DNA from: Siniperca chuatsi
Taxonomy: Eukaryota > Chordata > Actinopteri > Centrarchiformes > Sinipercidae
Direction: 5' to 3'
Assembly (NCBI RefSeq): GCF_020085105.1
Contig: NC_058065.1
Coordinates: 3,040,218-3,104,217, forward strand
Length of the DNA stretch: 64,000 nucleotides
Shown: positions 11,873 to 26,200 of the stretch, piece by piece
Layout of the letters: every line of letters begins with the position of its first letter
How positions within the stretch are numbered: the first letter of the stretch is position 1
Position numbers and translations under genes: made by a program
The notes under the pieces: model-generated
Databases searched by the model: none
What the model saw: the letters and a program-made list of their open reading frames with translations, nothing else
Told to the model about the DNA's origin: nothing

Positions 11873-14059
11873 TGTTTTGGAATAAAACAAAATATTTGAG
11901 TGAGTTTTAAAAAAAAGTGTATACAGCAGCACTTTGGCCAATATTGCAGTGATTTGTGGAATTTGTGTCAATTCTCGCATTTGCAAAAAAAAACAAAAAC
12001 ATATTCATGTGGGGACAGATAAACTGTTTCATGTGTAACATGAGCCAAAAAGACAAACACCTACAGTTTAATCAGGTTTTGCCTTGAGGGCTACACGAAT
12101 AACTAACGGTCCGGTGAAAGCAACATCAACGGTACTGAATAATGACGACAGAAGTCTTCACTTGTATGTGCAGCAAAGAAAAACAATAATAATGATTTTA
12201 CTTCTGGTACATTCCTTTTACAGATTCTCACAGCTGTCATTTTACCCAAATCAAATCTAAAAGCGCTTCATGAGGATGAAGGAGGAAGCACAAAGTCATG
12301 GCTAAGTAAGAGGAACTTGGGATAAAAGTGTAAAACAATCTGTGTGGTGAAGTTGGAGTCTGAAAGAAAGCCAGACATGTTGTTCTGGTCCTGAAGGGGA
12401 TTGGCGGGGAAATTGGTATCAATTTTCTCTCCTGAAAAAACAAACAAACAATAATAACATGTAGGATCCGGATCCTTTATCCGACAGGTACAGCCGAAGT
12501 CCAGAATGACTGCTAGGAAATATCCCAGCATCTGGCTGTAAAAGTTGAGCAAGAGATGAAAATGCATCATCAGAGATCATAAACTACAGGAAACGTCTGT
12601 ACTTTCCTGCATCTGTATTTTACATGATTCTGAAAGACTTGCTGAGAATAGGTATATATACAAGCTGACAGTTAAATAAAGAAAAACAGGCTTATGTTTT
12701 GTTCAAGAGCATATGTAAGTGACAAACATTGTCAGTATTGTGATCATCTCTATATTGTTTTGTCATAAAATGAAGACTTGATGTGACAATAATCTTCCCC
12801 TGCCTGTCTCCTACTCTGTCCAACCTCAGCAAACATGAACAGTAACTACTTTTGTTTCAACGGCTGCAACATGCCATCAGTCTGATACGGGGAGACTGTA
12901 AACTGAAGGACTGTTTTTTGTCTTCCAATAATATCATTTTCATGTCAATAATTATTAGCAATTAATTCAAGTCATGGCAGAAAAGCCTCTAAAGCAGCAA
13001 ACAGACAATAAAGCACAAAATGTTGTTTCAGGTAAACCTTGCAGACACATTCAGTCTGTAAGACCCAATCAGTATTTTATCTTAAATCTGCATTTGACTT
13101 TTTTTGTTCTATCATAATTTTAAAAAAACAGGCCTGTTTTAGTCTATTACTGACAGAAACTTTACAAACTGAGATAGTTTAGTAATACTTTATAAAACTG
13201 AGAGTATTAGCAATAACACCTGTAAATATCTGTATATAACATGCAGTAATATCTTTATAAGGTGCAACAGCATTTGGTACAACGTACTATGGCAGCTTCT
13301 GATATGCCACTTCTTTTTATCTTATGATTATTATGATTTATCTGTATGGGTGTGTGTAATATGTGTGCGTGTGTGGAAAGTTAAATGGACCGTTTTAGGA
13401 GCTGCACAATGTGCAGTGACAATAAAGTTTGTCTTTGTTTAAGTTTGGATCACAAATCTTTCACACAAGCGTTCAAATGCGCAAGCATCTGCTCTTCTTT
13501 AATTCGCTTCACTGTCTTCAAAAGCAAACATTTTAAACAAACAACTATGAAAATATGCTCATTTGCTTTCTTAGCCTAGCTTAGCACAAAAGACTGAAAG
13601 CTCGGGAAAACTGCTAGCCATGTACAAAGTACTCTTTCCAACAAGTCCAAAGCTGTCTTTGTAAACTTTGTATTTTCTTTTTGAACTGGTGTAGAAACTT
13701 TTAGAAATGTATAAACAAAACACAGTGGTTTAAACAGTTCAGAATTGAGTCCTTTAAGTTTGATTTTCTTAAAATAAGTGAAAATACAAACAATCAGGTT
13801 TAATGTTCTTGATTCTAGTGCAGATATGCCTTATTTTTCTTGTTTCAAGATCTCAGATTTTATTTTAATTCTTGAAACAACTTGATTTCTAGTAAACAGA
13901 TTGAAATATTTTTACTGCAGTTGCACTTTAAAGGGCTTTTATGGGGCTTATTGACAGAATCACTTGATAAACTCTTGATAGTGATCTGTTCCAGTAACAT
14001 GGCATAAAACTGACCTAGGTAATTAGCTATAATAAAAAACACAAGTCTAGATTGCTCAG
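11873..14059. other. Intergenic between LINE tail and SHROOM2 3' end
   Basis: No coding region, RNA gene or clear repeat recognised. AT-rich with only short open frames. Confidence 0.45.
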
Positions 14060-16157
14060 CTTTATCATTTTATTGCTTTGAAAGTGGGTGAAAGAGTGCA
14101 CTGCATACATGAAGTGTGCGTGGGCCGTACACAGTACCCAGGGGCACGCCCACGTCGGTCCATGAAGTTCACAGTGGTGGGAGGCTACAGTAGGCACGTC
14201 TTCAAATATATATGTAGAGAGTCCCCTGAATGGGCCAAAGCAGATAGTAAAGTGCTAACTTTTGGATTAACCTCCTCAGAAACTTCAGCTGTAGAAAAGG
14301 TACATCTGTCAGGAGTCCAATGGTAATGAGACTGTCCCGTAGTTTTTAGATGGGAGCTTCAGCTAAAAGCACCAAGTGTGAATGAAAACCTGTGAGGTTA
14401 CAGGCAACAAAACCATCCAGGGAATACTAGCAGTGTATTATTGTATAGAAAGCAAGTAGGAGCAACGTCTGTACTGCTGGAACAAGTCAGCATCGTCTTT
14501 ATGAGAATAAAATGATCAGATTCACCTCTTTTCTAGCATAAATGAAAGAGTTTCACTCCATAATGAGATATTATGGAAAAGTGACATCTACCCTTATAGA
14601 ATAATACACTACACAAAGGAAGAGAGGGTTTGTTGTAAAAGCAGGAAAGATAACTTAATCATCTTGTCAACCATGATATTAACACTTTTAAAAACTGGAT
14701 TATAACCTAAAACAGATTTATAGCATTTTGGAATCAAACTCTTCATTTCATTAGAAAACAAAAAGTAGTCAAAATAAATTACTGGGGAAACATTTCCCCT
14801 TTCTCCATGGAGGTTTTCAAAAAGGCTACAATAAATTACTAGAAAATATTACTTTAATACTTAAAACACACGTGATGATAATTAATTACAAACCCGGCCA
14901 CACAATGCAGGGGAGCGAGCTCATGATGCAACTTAAATACAATTCAGACACACAAATAATGACACCGGAAACACTGTAAGATAAGAGACAACCAAAGTCA
15001 TGTGTTTACATAATGGTCGAGAACATAATTTGGTTTGTGTGTATTTATGTGTGTGAATTTTCAAACCCTCCACTTTCCCATCTTCGTCTCTAGGGGGGCG
15101 TTGAGGTGCAAATACATGCAGCTGTCAATAAAATATGATTCTGATTGTAGTTTTCTATCTAAAAATCAGTGTTTTAGCATCAAACACTGCACTCTATAAA
15201 ACATTTGACTTTTCTGGAGAATGAAGGCTCAACCTGGAGCGACGGGTGTTAAAAAAAGGCCTCCGATAGTGACCAGTTTGAGAGAAATTCAATGCTGGTC
15301 ACTATTAGCATTGATTGTGTTTGATACTCCATACATAAATGCTTAGGTATTATAAGTTTAAAAAGGTGCAGTGAGTTGTCTGAAACATTAGTAAATCATA
15401 AATACCTTGAGGATACTTTGGGAAACTAATAGATCATTGAGTCTCTAGACCAAATTTACTTGAAATCAGCTGGATTCACAGCACAAAACTGACAGAGGGC
15501 ACTCACAGAACAAAGTTTCTGCTGCAGAAGGAATGAAAGGTCGACATAAAATCATCTTTGTTTATCCTCCTCACGGTAAAAGAGAAAACTTGTTGTTTCG
15601 TGAGCACAGTAACTTTTTCCAGGAACCCGTGAACCTTTTTAGGAACTCAGGAACTTTACCTGCAAGTCTAGGCAAAGAAGGTTTATTCAATTATTAATTC
15701 AGATGCGCATTAAAGCAGAAAAATAAATCAGAAAACACCCTGCAAAGAGGCATCTTGCTCTTCTGGCTCTTTCAGTCTCTGTGTCTTCGGTTCAATATCC
15801 ATTTAAACACCACAGCTGTGAATCAGTTGATTACAAATGGCCACACAATGTCTCTGTGTTCTTGTCTAGTCCTTGTCTGAACTGGGCCTCGTTTTTTAAT
15901 CAATTATCGTTCTAATTGACTAATCTTTGTTCCTAATTTAGTTCCTAGAACCATTTGGTCAAAAAGGGCCACTTGGGAAATGTAGTATTCATTTTGAGAA
16001 ACAATATAAATTTCGCTGGCATGAAATGGAGGCTTGAAATCATCTCAGCCATGACATTAATATTAAAATGCTACATGTAGCAGCCTCGAGTGTAGAAATA
16101 GTCCCCCAACTTCCTGGTGCCCCAATCGTGATCCAGTATTTCTCCTGCGAAACAGCA
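14060..16157 (-). other. Probable SHROOM2 3' UTR
   Basis: Non-coding sequence immediately after the SHROOM2 stop codon at 16158-16160. A minus-strand AATAAA at 14069-14074 is a good candidate end, giving about 2.1 kb. A short retroposon-like tail (AATAAAATATGATTCTGATTG, plus strand, about 15127) is embedded. The extent is inference. Confidence 0.4.
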
Positions 16158-16430
16158 TCAGAGCAGCGGCCTCTGCTCCAGCGGCAGGCTGTCCACCAGG
16201 CACTTCAGCTGCTCCTCGCCCAGCTTGATCTTATCCTCGAGTTTACGCTGCTCGATGATGAGGGCCGACTTCATCTTCACAAAGTGGCGGTAGTCGTCCA
16301 GGCTCTCTGCGTCCAGGTGGGCCTCCATGATGCCAGAAACCAGCCGCTCCCGACGGTCCAGGTTCTCCTTCAGCTCCTTGGCATCCTCGTGCTGCCGCAT
16401 CAGCAGCTTGCGCTTCTCTGTCAGGGTTCG
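16158..16430 (-). CDS. shroom2: SHROOM2 last coding exon, C-terminal half of ASD2
   Basis: The acceptor CATCAG is followed in phase 0 by [10 protein letters not shown], then [19 protein letters not shown] and [20 protein letters not shown], the near-invariant end of the Shroom ASD2 coiled coil that binds Rho kinase. It stops after PLEQRPLL. The frame is exactly 91 codons with the stop. Confidence 0.95.
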   Translation of the reverse strand, partial: RTLTEKRKLLMRQHEDAKELKENLDRRERLVSGIMEAHLDAESLDDYRHFVKMKSALIIEQRKLEDKIKLGEEQLKCLVDSLPLEQRPLL

Positions 16431-17168
16431 CTGATGAAGTATGGATATCAGTAATTATTCAGTAGATCAGGTGGACAGTATGGATGACATTTATGCATTA
16501 TTTGATGTGACCAAGGCTGTTACCTTCTCCTCCGGCGGGGCTTCATCCTCCAGGCTGTTGAGAGCGTTCTCCACCCGGGCGAGCCGCCCCGACAGCGACA
16601 GCAGCAGGCTCACCACCTTGTCCAGGTCGCCCACGAACATGCGGAACTTGTCGAGCTGGTTGGGCTGACAGAGGCGCTGCACGGTGGCCTCCACCTCGCG
16701 GCCCAGAGCCTCGTTGTCCTCCACGTCCTCCTGCAGGCTGTGCCGTGCCTCCCGCAGCACCTTCAGCTTCCCCGCCAGGCTGGAGATCAGCTCTTGCTGG
16801 AGAGCATGAAGAAAACAAAGGGAGTAAAACACATACAGAGCATTAAGACAAGAAGGGAGAACGTTTTCCTAAATTTCTACTTACCGACTATTAAAAACGT
16901 TCTAATTTCTGTCGAGACTGACTGATGGAGACTGCACGTGTTATAAAACATAATATTACATGCTGCCTGTCTCTCACTGGGTGAGTTTTACCTTTTTACT
17001 AGCGAGGTCGACGTCCAGTTCGTCCTCAGAGTCCTGCTCCTCCAGCTGCTCCTGCATGTCCTTCATCTTGATGAGGAGCTCGGCTTTGGGAGCCGATGTG
17101 CTGTAATAGGAGGAGCTGGGCACCAGGGAGGCTGCTGCTGACACGGACACGTCCTCCTCCTCCCTCCT

Positions 17169-17210
<42 letters not shown>

Positions 17211-20200
17211 AAACACAAACACAGCTGAGCAGAGGTTCTGAGACATTTTTCTGTTTCAACTTTTCCTAGAAGCTGTGAATTCAGGTCCGATTTTTAGGAA
17301 ATACAGAGTGATGCTGCATCTTTGTACACAACATCTTTGAAATCTTTAACTGAAACACGACGTCGTCCGTTTATGTTCTCGCACAGAGACTCTGGATTAA
17401 AAATCATCTACAACACTGGCGAGTCCTTCTCTCAACACTGTCTTACTTCTGACAAACATATTTATGTGAGTGATCTATTTTAAATCCATTTCCCCAATAT
17501 TTATAATGCCATTTGTTATGATAATCATTAAGACAAGGGAGACATTTGGGAATATTACCGACAGGAAAATAAGCATTTAAAATAAATAAATAACCAGCAA
17601 TAACCGGAATACACATAGAAATAGTGGAAAGTAGTCAGCAACTATACAGCAGGTCGACATTCTTGGAGTCTGATTGGAGGAGATAACTGATGAGACATTT
17701 GTCCACCAGAGGGCAGGCTGAGTGAAGGATGAACAGGCAAACAAATATCAAACCTTCAGCGCACTCATTTCTGGACTGCCTTAAAACTTTTACTAGTCTA
17801 ACACTTAAAATTGGTTTAGTTTGTTAATTAATCAATTCCCTGGTTTTTCCTTTTACTGTGTGTTTATATATTCATGTATACATTTGTATTTTCTGACTAT
17901 TTTGATTTTGAAAAAAGTTAACTGATTCCTGAGAGGATGGGAGTAAGTTTGAACACTTCCAGCCACTTTGTCAGAGAAGCTAAAAATCATTCTTTGATTA
18001 AAAATAGCTCGTTATTAAAACTGTGTAATCAGATGAGAAATTCCAGGATAATTGAGGGGAGGTCAGAGGTCAAAGTCATTTAAAGAAGAGTTCGCAGGTT
18101 CAGTGTCTTGCTCAAAGAAACTTCAGCAGGACGGACACTTGAGGAGACAGTAGCCCCTTCTGGATGCAGTTATAATCACATCTGGAAAGGACAAAACATT
18201 TAAGCAGCAGAGGGCCTTTAATATTTTTTGCTGCTGTGTTTCTGAAGCTGCAGCAGAAAAACGTAATTAATCATTTTAACCAACGTTGTCTAGAGAGAGT
18301 TTAGCCTCTACCCAACGCTGAACACACTGCCGTACTAATTAAATGCCCCACCTGTCCATGCTCCTGGGGGATGAGGTGAGCAGCCTGGAGCCGGTTGAGG
18401 CCCTCCTGCGCTGGAGGGCCCCCTCCAGGATCTGCTCCTCTGTGGGGAAGAGTCCTTCCATCAGGTCCATGGTGGTCATCCTGCCACTCTGGTCCAAGAT
18501 GTCCACCAGGGACTTGTCTTTACCCATGATGTCCCTGGCCAGCTCCTCTCTCTTGGCGTCCTCCTCTGAGCGCCGAGCCCCCGCTGAACTCGACTCAGGG
18601 ACCGACTCCTGGACCGACACCAGAGCCGGAGCCAGGTCGTGAGCGGCCTGGCGGGTGTAGACGCTGAACAGGGACGAGGCCGGGCGCTCCGTGGCGCTCA
18701 GGGAGGGGATGTGGGGCGGCGGTTCAGAGACGCTGCAGGTCTCGCTGCTCTGAGGCAGGTAGGCCCTGCCCTCTCGCTCCGAGCTGCTCTCAGCGTGGAC
18801 GATCCTCACGGGGACTTTCCTCACCGGGCTGTTCACATCCATCTCTGCTGGGAGCTTCAAATCATTTTCTGACCTGGACAGGAAACAGATCTCAATATCA
18901 AAGCCTGGAATTTTTCATTTGCTCATGTTTTTTGATTGAGGAAAGGTAGATATAGGTGGAGTGATAACAACATCCGAAAACCTTAAGAGTCTTGTCTGAT
19001 GCCTGTGTGTTATTTGAACTACCATTTAAACATTTGTTTTATTTTTTTACATTTTATTCTTATAATTATTAATTGAATCAACTATTAGGTATTTTTATTA
19101 CCTTCAAAGACTTCAGTCGAAGGTTTAAATTCTCCGGTGTAAGAAAATTCAGACATCAGTGATATCATGGAACCTTTACAACAAACTGTACAACAAAAAC
19201 AAAAATATGCATCGCTGGTTTTGAATTTTGGGAACGCAATGTCTTTTAACTGGACAATTAAAAAAAAGAATGAAGCAGAGATGGCAGAACATGGAAATGC
19301 ATTTTTTAATAAACATAATAGCTACACAGTCGACCATTTCTAATTAAAGAATGAATCGTACAGTAGAACTGCAATGGAAACCAAAAGGTCACAGCAGCCG
19401 TTGTGGCTTTAACAAAATTACAGCCTCCAGTTCGATTTGTCTCAGGCCGCAGAGGAAATCGACTACAAGCACAATCAAACTCTGATCTTCCTCTCTGTGG
19501 TCACATTTTTCATTTTCAGCAGCTGACAGAAGTAGCAGCACTTTCACAGTGACAACAAGCTTTTCTTAAATCAATTCCTTTGACACCATTTGAGGTCAAT
19601 CCCACCACAAGTGTTATTTGAAGTCCGACGTATAAGCATAATAATTTATCATGCTTTCTTTCTACACTCGTGTAGATTGTGTCATCATATTGTTTATCAC
19701 TGCCTGACTCGCCCTCCATGTTTTTTCTTGAACTTGTTTACCTAAAGTTGTTATTCAAAGCCTCCTCTACTAGAACAGAAGGGAAAAGCTTTACGTAACG
19801 AGGTGCAGAGGGGAGACCTGAAGCACTTTAGCTAAGCTGCTTACCTGAGCGGTGAGTCATCCTGCACGAACACGGCCGGCGGCTTGTCCGTCAGTCTCAG
19901 TGGTGCAAACTGTGGCGAGGGAGACCGCACTCTATCTGCGGGAAGAGACACAGCGGCCGTCCAGGAGGTCAACAGGGATGAAGAGGAACGTGGCTGCGGT
20001 TGCTCCTTCTCCTCCTCGTTTTCTACACCTTCTCTGCTCATGTCTGCTCCGGACGTCCTGCTGAGGTGAGGGGAGCTGGCTGGGGCGGAGCCGGCGGAGG
20101 AGTTCTGGGCAGTAGCATGGTGCTGGGTGTCAGAGCTGGAGCTGGACAGAGGCTGGAGCGCTGCCTGGGCGCCAGCGAGGAATTCCTGAGAGGAGGATGT

Positions 20201-23200
20201 GGTTTCTGGGCCTAAATGGGGCCTGGGCGGCGGCAGGAGGCCCTTGGTTTGTGGAAGCTGGGATGGGTGATGGGAGCCAGGGTTGGGCTTGAGGCTGCAA
20301 GGGCCTGAGGAGTGTGTGGTGTGGGAGGGATTGGCAGCATCTGGTTGGGTCCTGTGGTCAGTGAGGCCTGGGACCAGGCCTTCGTTTCTGGGGACTGATG
20401 GGGCCAACTGTGGGCTGTGGTGGGGCTGGTATCGCAGCCTGCTCTCCATTTTTCCTCTAGAGGTCAAAATAAAGACAAACTCCATCAGTACCTGAGGGCA
20501 AAGTCTAATTTTACCTTCTTTACAAGGGAGATCAATCAATACATTGATTCAATTTGTCTTTCTTTATAAAGCTGTTAATGAAATCTTCCTGCCCCTTGCA
20601 TATAACTATAAGTTTTGTATAGTTTTGTTTACAGTGCAAGTCTGTACCTTTCTTCGATATACAATATCATTTTAGAATAACTTTCAAAGATGTTTACCAA
20701 TTCAATTTATGTATTTATTTATATAGCGCCAATTCATAACAGAAGTTATCTCATCGCACTTTTCCTATAGAGCAGGTCTAAACCGTACTCTTTATAATAT
20801 TTACCAGATTAACATCTCTGAAAATATATATGAAAATGTATTCCAGGTTCCGAGGAGAAAAGTTTGTTTACACACTGGTACTCATGGATCCGGTCCATAT
20901 GTGCTGTGTGATTTTCTGTAGTACTGTAGAAGAAATTGGGCATCAACTCAGACTCCATCAAGACAGCATGAGTCAGAAGTAGTTTTTTGGCTGGTTGAAC
21001 CACAGGTCTGTGTAGAAAAACAAGCCTGTGACTCTGGTGGTTTTAGTACATCTAAAAAACAACTAAGATTTTTATTCTGCAATTCTGTGGGTATGTTTTT
21101 GCTAGAAAATTCAATAGCTCATTTTGGAAAATATGATGTGCAATGTTCACAAGAAGTTGTTTACGCAGCTAAAGTGCCACCATGTTTACTCCACTAACAT
21201 GTCTGATTGGTTTATTTGAACCACATTAGTGGATATCTGACTTAAAGAAAGCTTTCATCTAAATAAATGTTGTAATTATTATTAGTTGCAGAATTGTCCA
21301 GGATCAAATTCTCTGCCACACGTCGAATGATATGATTACATTAACAGCAAATTGTTTAAAATAAGATGGAGACAAACTGGATTTTTAAAAGGAAAGTTTT
21401 AATCCAGACCTTATAGAAATATTGTTTCCCTTCATTTATAATCAGATAACTTTAGCCTCTCTAAACAAACTATACTGCTGCAGCATCTCATTGGCTTTAA
21501 AATAGACTGAAAGAGCAAAACGAAAACATAAGAAAACACTTGACACAAGTGCACATTCTGACCTTTTAAAGGCTACTTGTGGGTACTTTCCCTTAATTTG
21601 AAAGATTAACAGACCGGCCACTTAAATAAACCTTACATTAAATGGGTAAAACACGTAATCATTAATGTACTGGCAGACTGAGAAGCATAAGCAACACTTC
21701 GGGCTTAATCTTTATGTTTTTCCGGTGGAAATCACTAGTTTTATCTCTTTAACTTTTAATCCTTAGATTAAAGTGAAATTGGCATAAAATAAGTAACTTT
21801 AAGGGCCTTTTAATGTATAAATTAGGGGTTTTGGTTAATGGTGAATGTAAAGCAAAACTGCACAAATCACCACGGACGTCAGTGGTTGGAATTTTATCTT
21901 GTTCAAACACCACCCACCAAAAAGGTGCGTGAAGTAACACTAGAAAGAAGGAATTCCAGCTACACTTCAGCTAAGATATCTTAGTGTAAGGTTTGTTGAC
22001 ACTTGTGGTCGAATGTCGTATTTCCTGAAAGGTGTTTATGTCCCACCTTGCGCACAAGGCAGCATGTCAACAAAGAAGCAAGTGCTGTGTATGAATTTCA
22101 CCATGTAGCCAAGAAAGAGATCATGTACAATCATGTATGTAACAGATAAGTGTTCATTTTCAACACCAGCTTAAGGATAAAATAATACACTCTCCACCCG
22201 CCGTAAATCACCTGTAACTGCACAGACACTTTTGTAAATCTGGGTGTAGTTTGCTACAGGAGTCCAGGAGATACTGTTCACATTAACAACTCCAGGTAAG
22301 GTTGGGAAGAATGACAGAAAATGATATTTTCCTTTCAGCTCAAGAAACCTGAAATGAGAAACTGAGACGTGTTCCCTCTCTGCCCTGAAATCTCACCACT
22401 CAAATACATTCCACATTTACATGAAACTTCACAAGCATTTCTTTTTGGCGGATGTTCCAGAGCGATCGACAGGTCAGAGTGAGCAGGTAGTCGTTCTAAT
22501 GGACACTTTGGAAAGTGCAGCGATCAACTGTTTGACCTTTCTTTGACTTGGCTAACGCTGTGCCATCCTGCTCCCCTTCGGGTCGTTGGATATTTACCGT
22601 TTGGCCAAACAGTAATACAGCAAGAGTGATGAGAAAATAATTGATAATTCGTTTACTTCACTGTCCATTTTACTATTCTTTTGATTGCCTCCTTTTTAGC
22701 TTGTAATTTTTGGACTGAATTTCGTCTCTATTGTCTTCTTTATTATCTAATTTATCTTTTATATGTACAATCATCTCACCTGGTGGGGTAACTGCTCTGC
22801 TGGCTGTGAGGGTCTCTCCATGGTGAAGGAATATTCTGCAAAAGAAAGATAAAGGGCCTCCTTGCTGAACTCTGCAAATCAATTTATGAGTTCTTGTTAA
22901 GTTAATTTGGATGAAAACATCCAGTTTTCAAAATACGGTGAGTTTACATTTCATGCCATCAATCATTACTAAGCATCTCATGTTGGAATAAATCTAGTCA
23001 AATAGGTACTTGAACAGACTCGGTAGGTAATCTGCCACACAGAATAGACTTTTCTAAATCATTCAATATCCACATATTCTGGGCTTCTCACCTGTGTATA
23101 GAAGTCTGCAGAGGGAGAAGATCTGGATCTCTCGTGGATGCATACAGCTTTCTCCTCGGCATCTGCATCCAAGATGTCCTCCGCTGAGTGATACCTCCCT

Positions 23201-26200
23201 TGCGTCTTGGCCTCTGACTTCTTCTGTTTGCTCCACGTGGCCTGATACTCAGCGAAGGTCCCAAGCCTCTGCTGCTCTAGTAAGACCTGTTCATGCCCAG
23301 GGCTGAGGAGGTTGGGTTCTGTGGATGGGAGAGTTCTCTCTTTGGGTTTGCCTGTCTCACCAAGGTCTGCGTTCAAGTTTGTATCCTGACTGGACTTCAG
23401 CACAGGCCTGGAAAATGCCGGTTTGCCCTCAAAGAACTTCCTCCGCTCTCCAAAAGACCCTGTTTGAGGGTCTCCCTCCACTCCCACTTTGTCTATCTTG
23501 TCAGGCTCTGAGAAGGAGTGCGTCCTCTTGGCCAGGGGGAAGCGCTTACGTCCTCTAATGCGTTCATTGGAGGTTTTAACTACAGGCGTCTCTGGCCCAA
23601 GGTCTCGTCTCTGAAAGGAGGTAGCCTGTAGGACCCTGGCCTGCGCCTCTTTCAGGTGGTCCTTGTAGGTGTTGGAGAAGGAGACACCATAAGACGTAGA
23701 AGTCTTTGTGGATCTCCACTCCTCTGCCTCCTCATCCTCGGCATCGCATGTCAGGGTTGCAGCACTGCGGCTCTTTTGCAGCTGGGCTCGCTTCTGCTGG
23801 ATCTCATTACGGAGGGTGGTGGCATAACGGTCGCTGCGCCGATTTGATTTTCCACTGCTGACGGCCATGGGGTCACCAGCATCCTGGCTGGACATGACAC
23901 CCGTGGTCATAGCTGCTGGTTGCCTCTCAGCCAGAGTCCTACTCTCCTGGGCCAGGGAGTGGAGAAGTGGGGTTTTCAGGGGGGATATTCGGTGATCTTC
24001 TTGAGGCACCCATGGGTCTTGGTGCCTTGAAAGACTGACCTTATGATCGTTACTTTGATGTGTCGGAAAGTGTCTTTTCATGTCAGAGTGTTCTTCACCT
24101 CTCTTTGCAGCATCCTCTGGGCTGCGGCTTCGAACGGAAAGTTCAGAGGTTTGGTGGTCATAATGTAGACCATTCCCCAGATGGGAATGGCCATTGCGCT
24201 CCTTATTTTCACTGTAAGGCATCTGGGACTGAGGTAGAGAGTACTTTGCCTTAATGTTTGTCTTCAAGGAACTTGGACAGCCTGGTTCATTGCTGTTTAC
24301 CCAGTGTGGTTTCTCTGTTTCCCCCCTCCGACCCTCTGCTTTGCCCTGCCTGGCATGGAGCTCAGCAGTCTGAACCAAATGCTTGCTTGCCAGGCCGTAG
24401 TATCTGTTGTGCCCCCCATTTCCAAGGTTTGGGTTTGCAGCAGAACTTGCCATGGATGCTGTGGAGTGCCGGATATGTTTGCGGCTGAAGAGGTTTGTGG
24501 GCAGATCTTGGAGGCTGCGATAGTAGCTTCCTACACTCTGAATCTTGGTGGGGGGAGCTGACCTGGTCTGCAGGTAGAGGGGGCTTTCGTCACTGTATTG
24601 CCTCTGGTGGGCAGCTCGTTGAGTGGAATGAGACTGTCTGACGTCATTGCTGGACAGGGAGAGGAGTTTGTTGGGGTTCACCTGGTTGTGGTTGTGTTCA
24701 GCTGCCGTGTTGGGATGGAGGAAGTCTTTGGTGGGCAGAGGGTTGAAGCTATGTCTGGCCTCAGAGGTTTTCTCCTGCTGAGATCTGAGGCCATTCTGAT
24801 CATTATTTTCTGTTGGTTTTTCGAGTGACCTGCCTTTGCTCTTGGCTGGACCACTAGGCCCTTCAGAGTAAGGGAACACCTTTGTGGCGGCAAAACTGTC
24901 ACTGCGCAGGGGAGGAGGTGGGGGAGGAGGAGACTGGGAATTCTTCTTTTCTGGTACCTGCCACACTGGGCCAATGCTGGATCTCCCTGCAACGGAGACC
25001 CGAGAGGCAGGCCGCTCCTCGGCCCGTGACCCCTCCCAGCCTCCGTTCCCCAGCGTCGGCTGCAGGTACCTGGGCCGCTCGGCCTGCTGAGGTCCTTCAC
25101 TCTGAATGCCCTTGAAGAAAATGTTTTCAGTGTTGGTACCCTTCCTACCAGATGTGCTGGGGTCATGAACAGGAGGGCTGGAGCCACTAGAGAAACAGCT
25201 GAACCTGGATTCTCTTTTGCCTCCTGGTCCACAGAGCGGCTCAGTGTTGCTGATGTATTTAGGTGGGGAAAGACGACCTGGTGGGTAGGGATGAGAGGGA
25301 TGCTCCAGTCTCTCCATGTTGTTGACTGAGCTGAACTGGCTGGTTAGCTGATGCTGGGTGTCCAGGTCCCCTTGAGTGGACGAGTCTTTGGGCCTGGTGT
25401 GTAACATCAGAACAAAATGAATGCTTGAATTTGATGAATTATCGTTATGCTATGTCATAATGCTACCTTTGGTACTTTATGCTTGAAGTGACTTAAAAAT
25501 TACTTTTGATTAAATAAGAACATCCTTCACACACACACCACCAGCACTATTTGATCAGGCTTGTGGCTAACGAATGAATAAAATATATTTTCTGCCCTCT
25601 CTAACACACAGAGAAGCTAAAAGCGAACCTAAAACACTCACCTTGCTTCATGTTTTGGCTGCCAGACTGGTGCTGGGGTGGCCTCTCTCCTAGCGAGCTC
25701 TGACTCCTCTTCTGTCAGCTTGGATGAGTGCCAGGAATTGGGCCGCGAGCCTGGATCATTCTTCCTGCAAAGTAGAGAGGCAACAAAACACACAATCGCA
25801 AAGGAGTATTTGACATTTCAGCTTATTTTGCGATTTCCAAAATCTTACATGTCAAATGCAATGATTTAACACCGGAGATGTAATCTCCTGGGCAAGCAAC
25901 CCAAACAACCAAAGCAACATTTGCAGATGAAGAGTCAGATCACAAAATCAATATGTAACGATGGTAAGTCAATAGGGAGTCTATTCGATGGATCCAAACT
26001 CACTATTGAGTATTTGAGAAAATATTGGACGTTGTCTGACTTATGAGTACTTAAGTGTATTAAATGTGAATTTGTTTTTCTCACAGTATTTTTACACAAT
26101 AAGAATCCGCTAACAACATGATGGTATGGATGGTTTCCTTCACTTTTTTAAATGTTAAATTTCATTACAGGATTTGTATTTGGTTTGTTGTTCAGTATAT

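Noticed and set aside
16068-16454. 128-codon plus-strand frame over the last SHROOM2 exon
   Set aside because: Antisense of the ASD2 coiled coil; Leu/Gln-rich by complementarity only.
24678-25232. 184-codon minus-strand frame inside the large SHROOM2 exon
   Set aside because: Out-of-frame shadow of the SHROOM2 frame, which has clear family motifs throughout.
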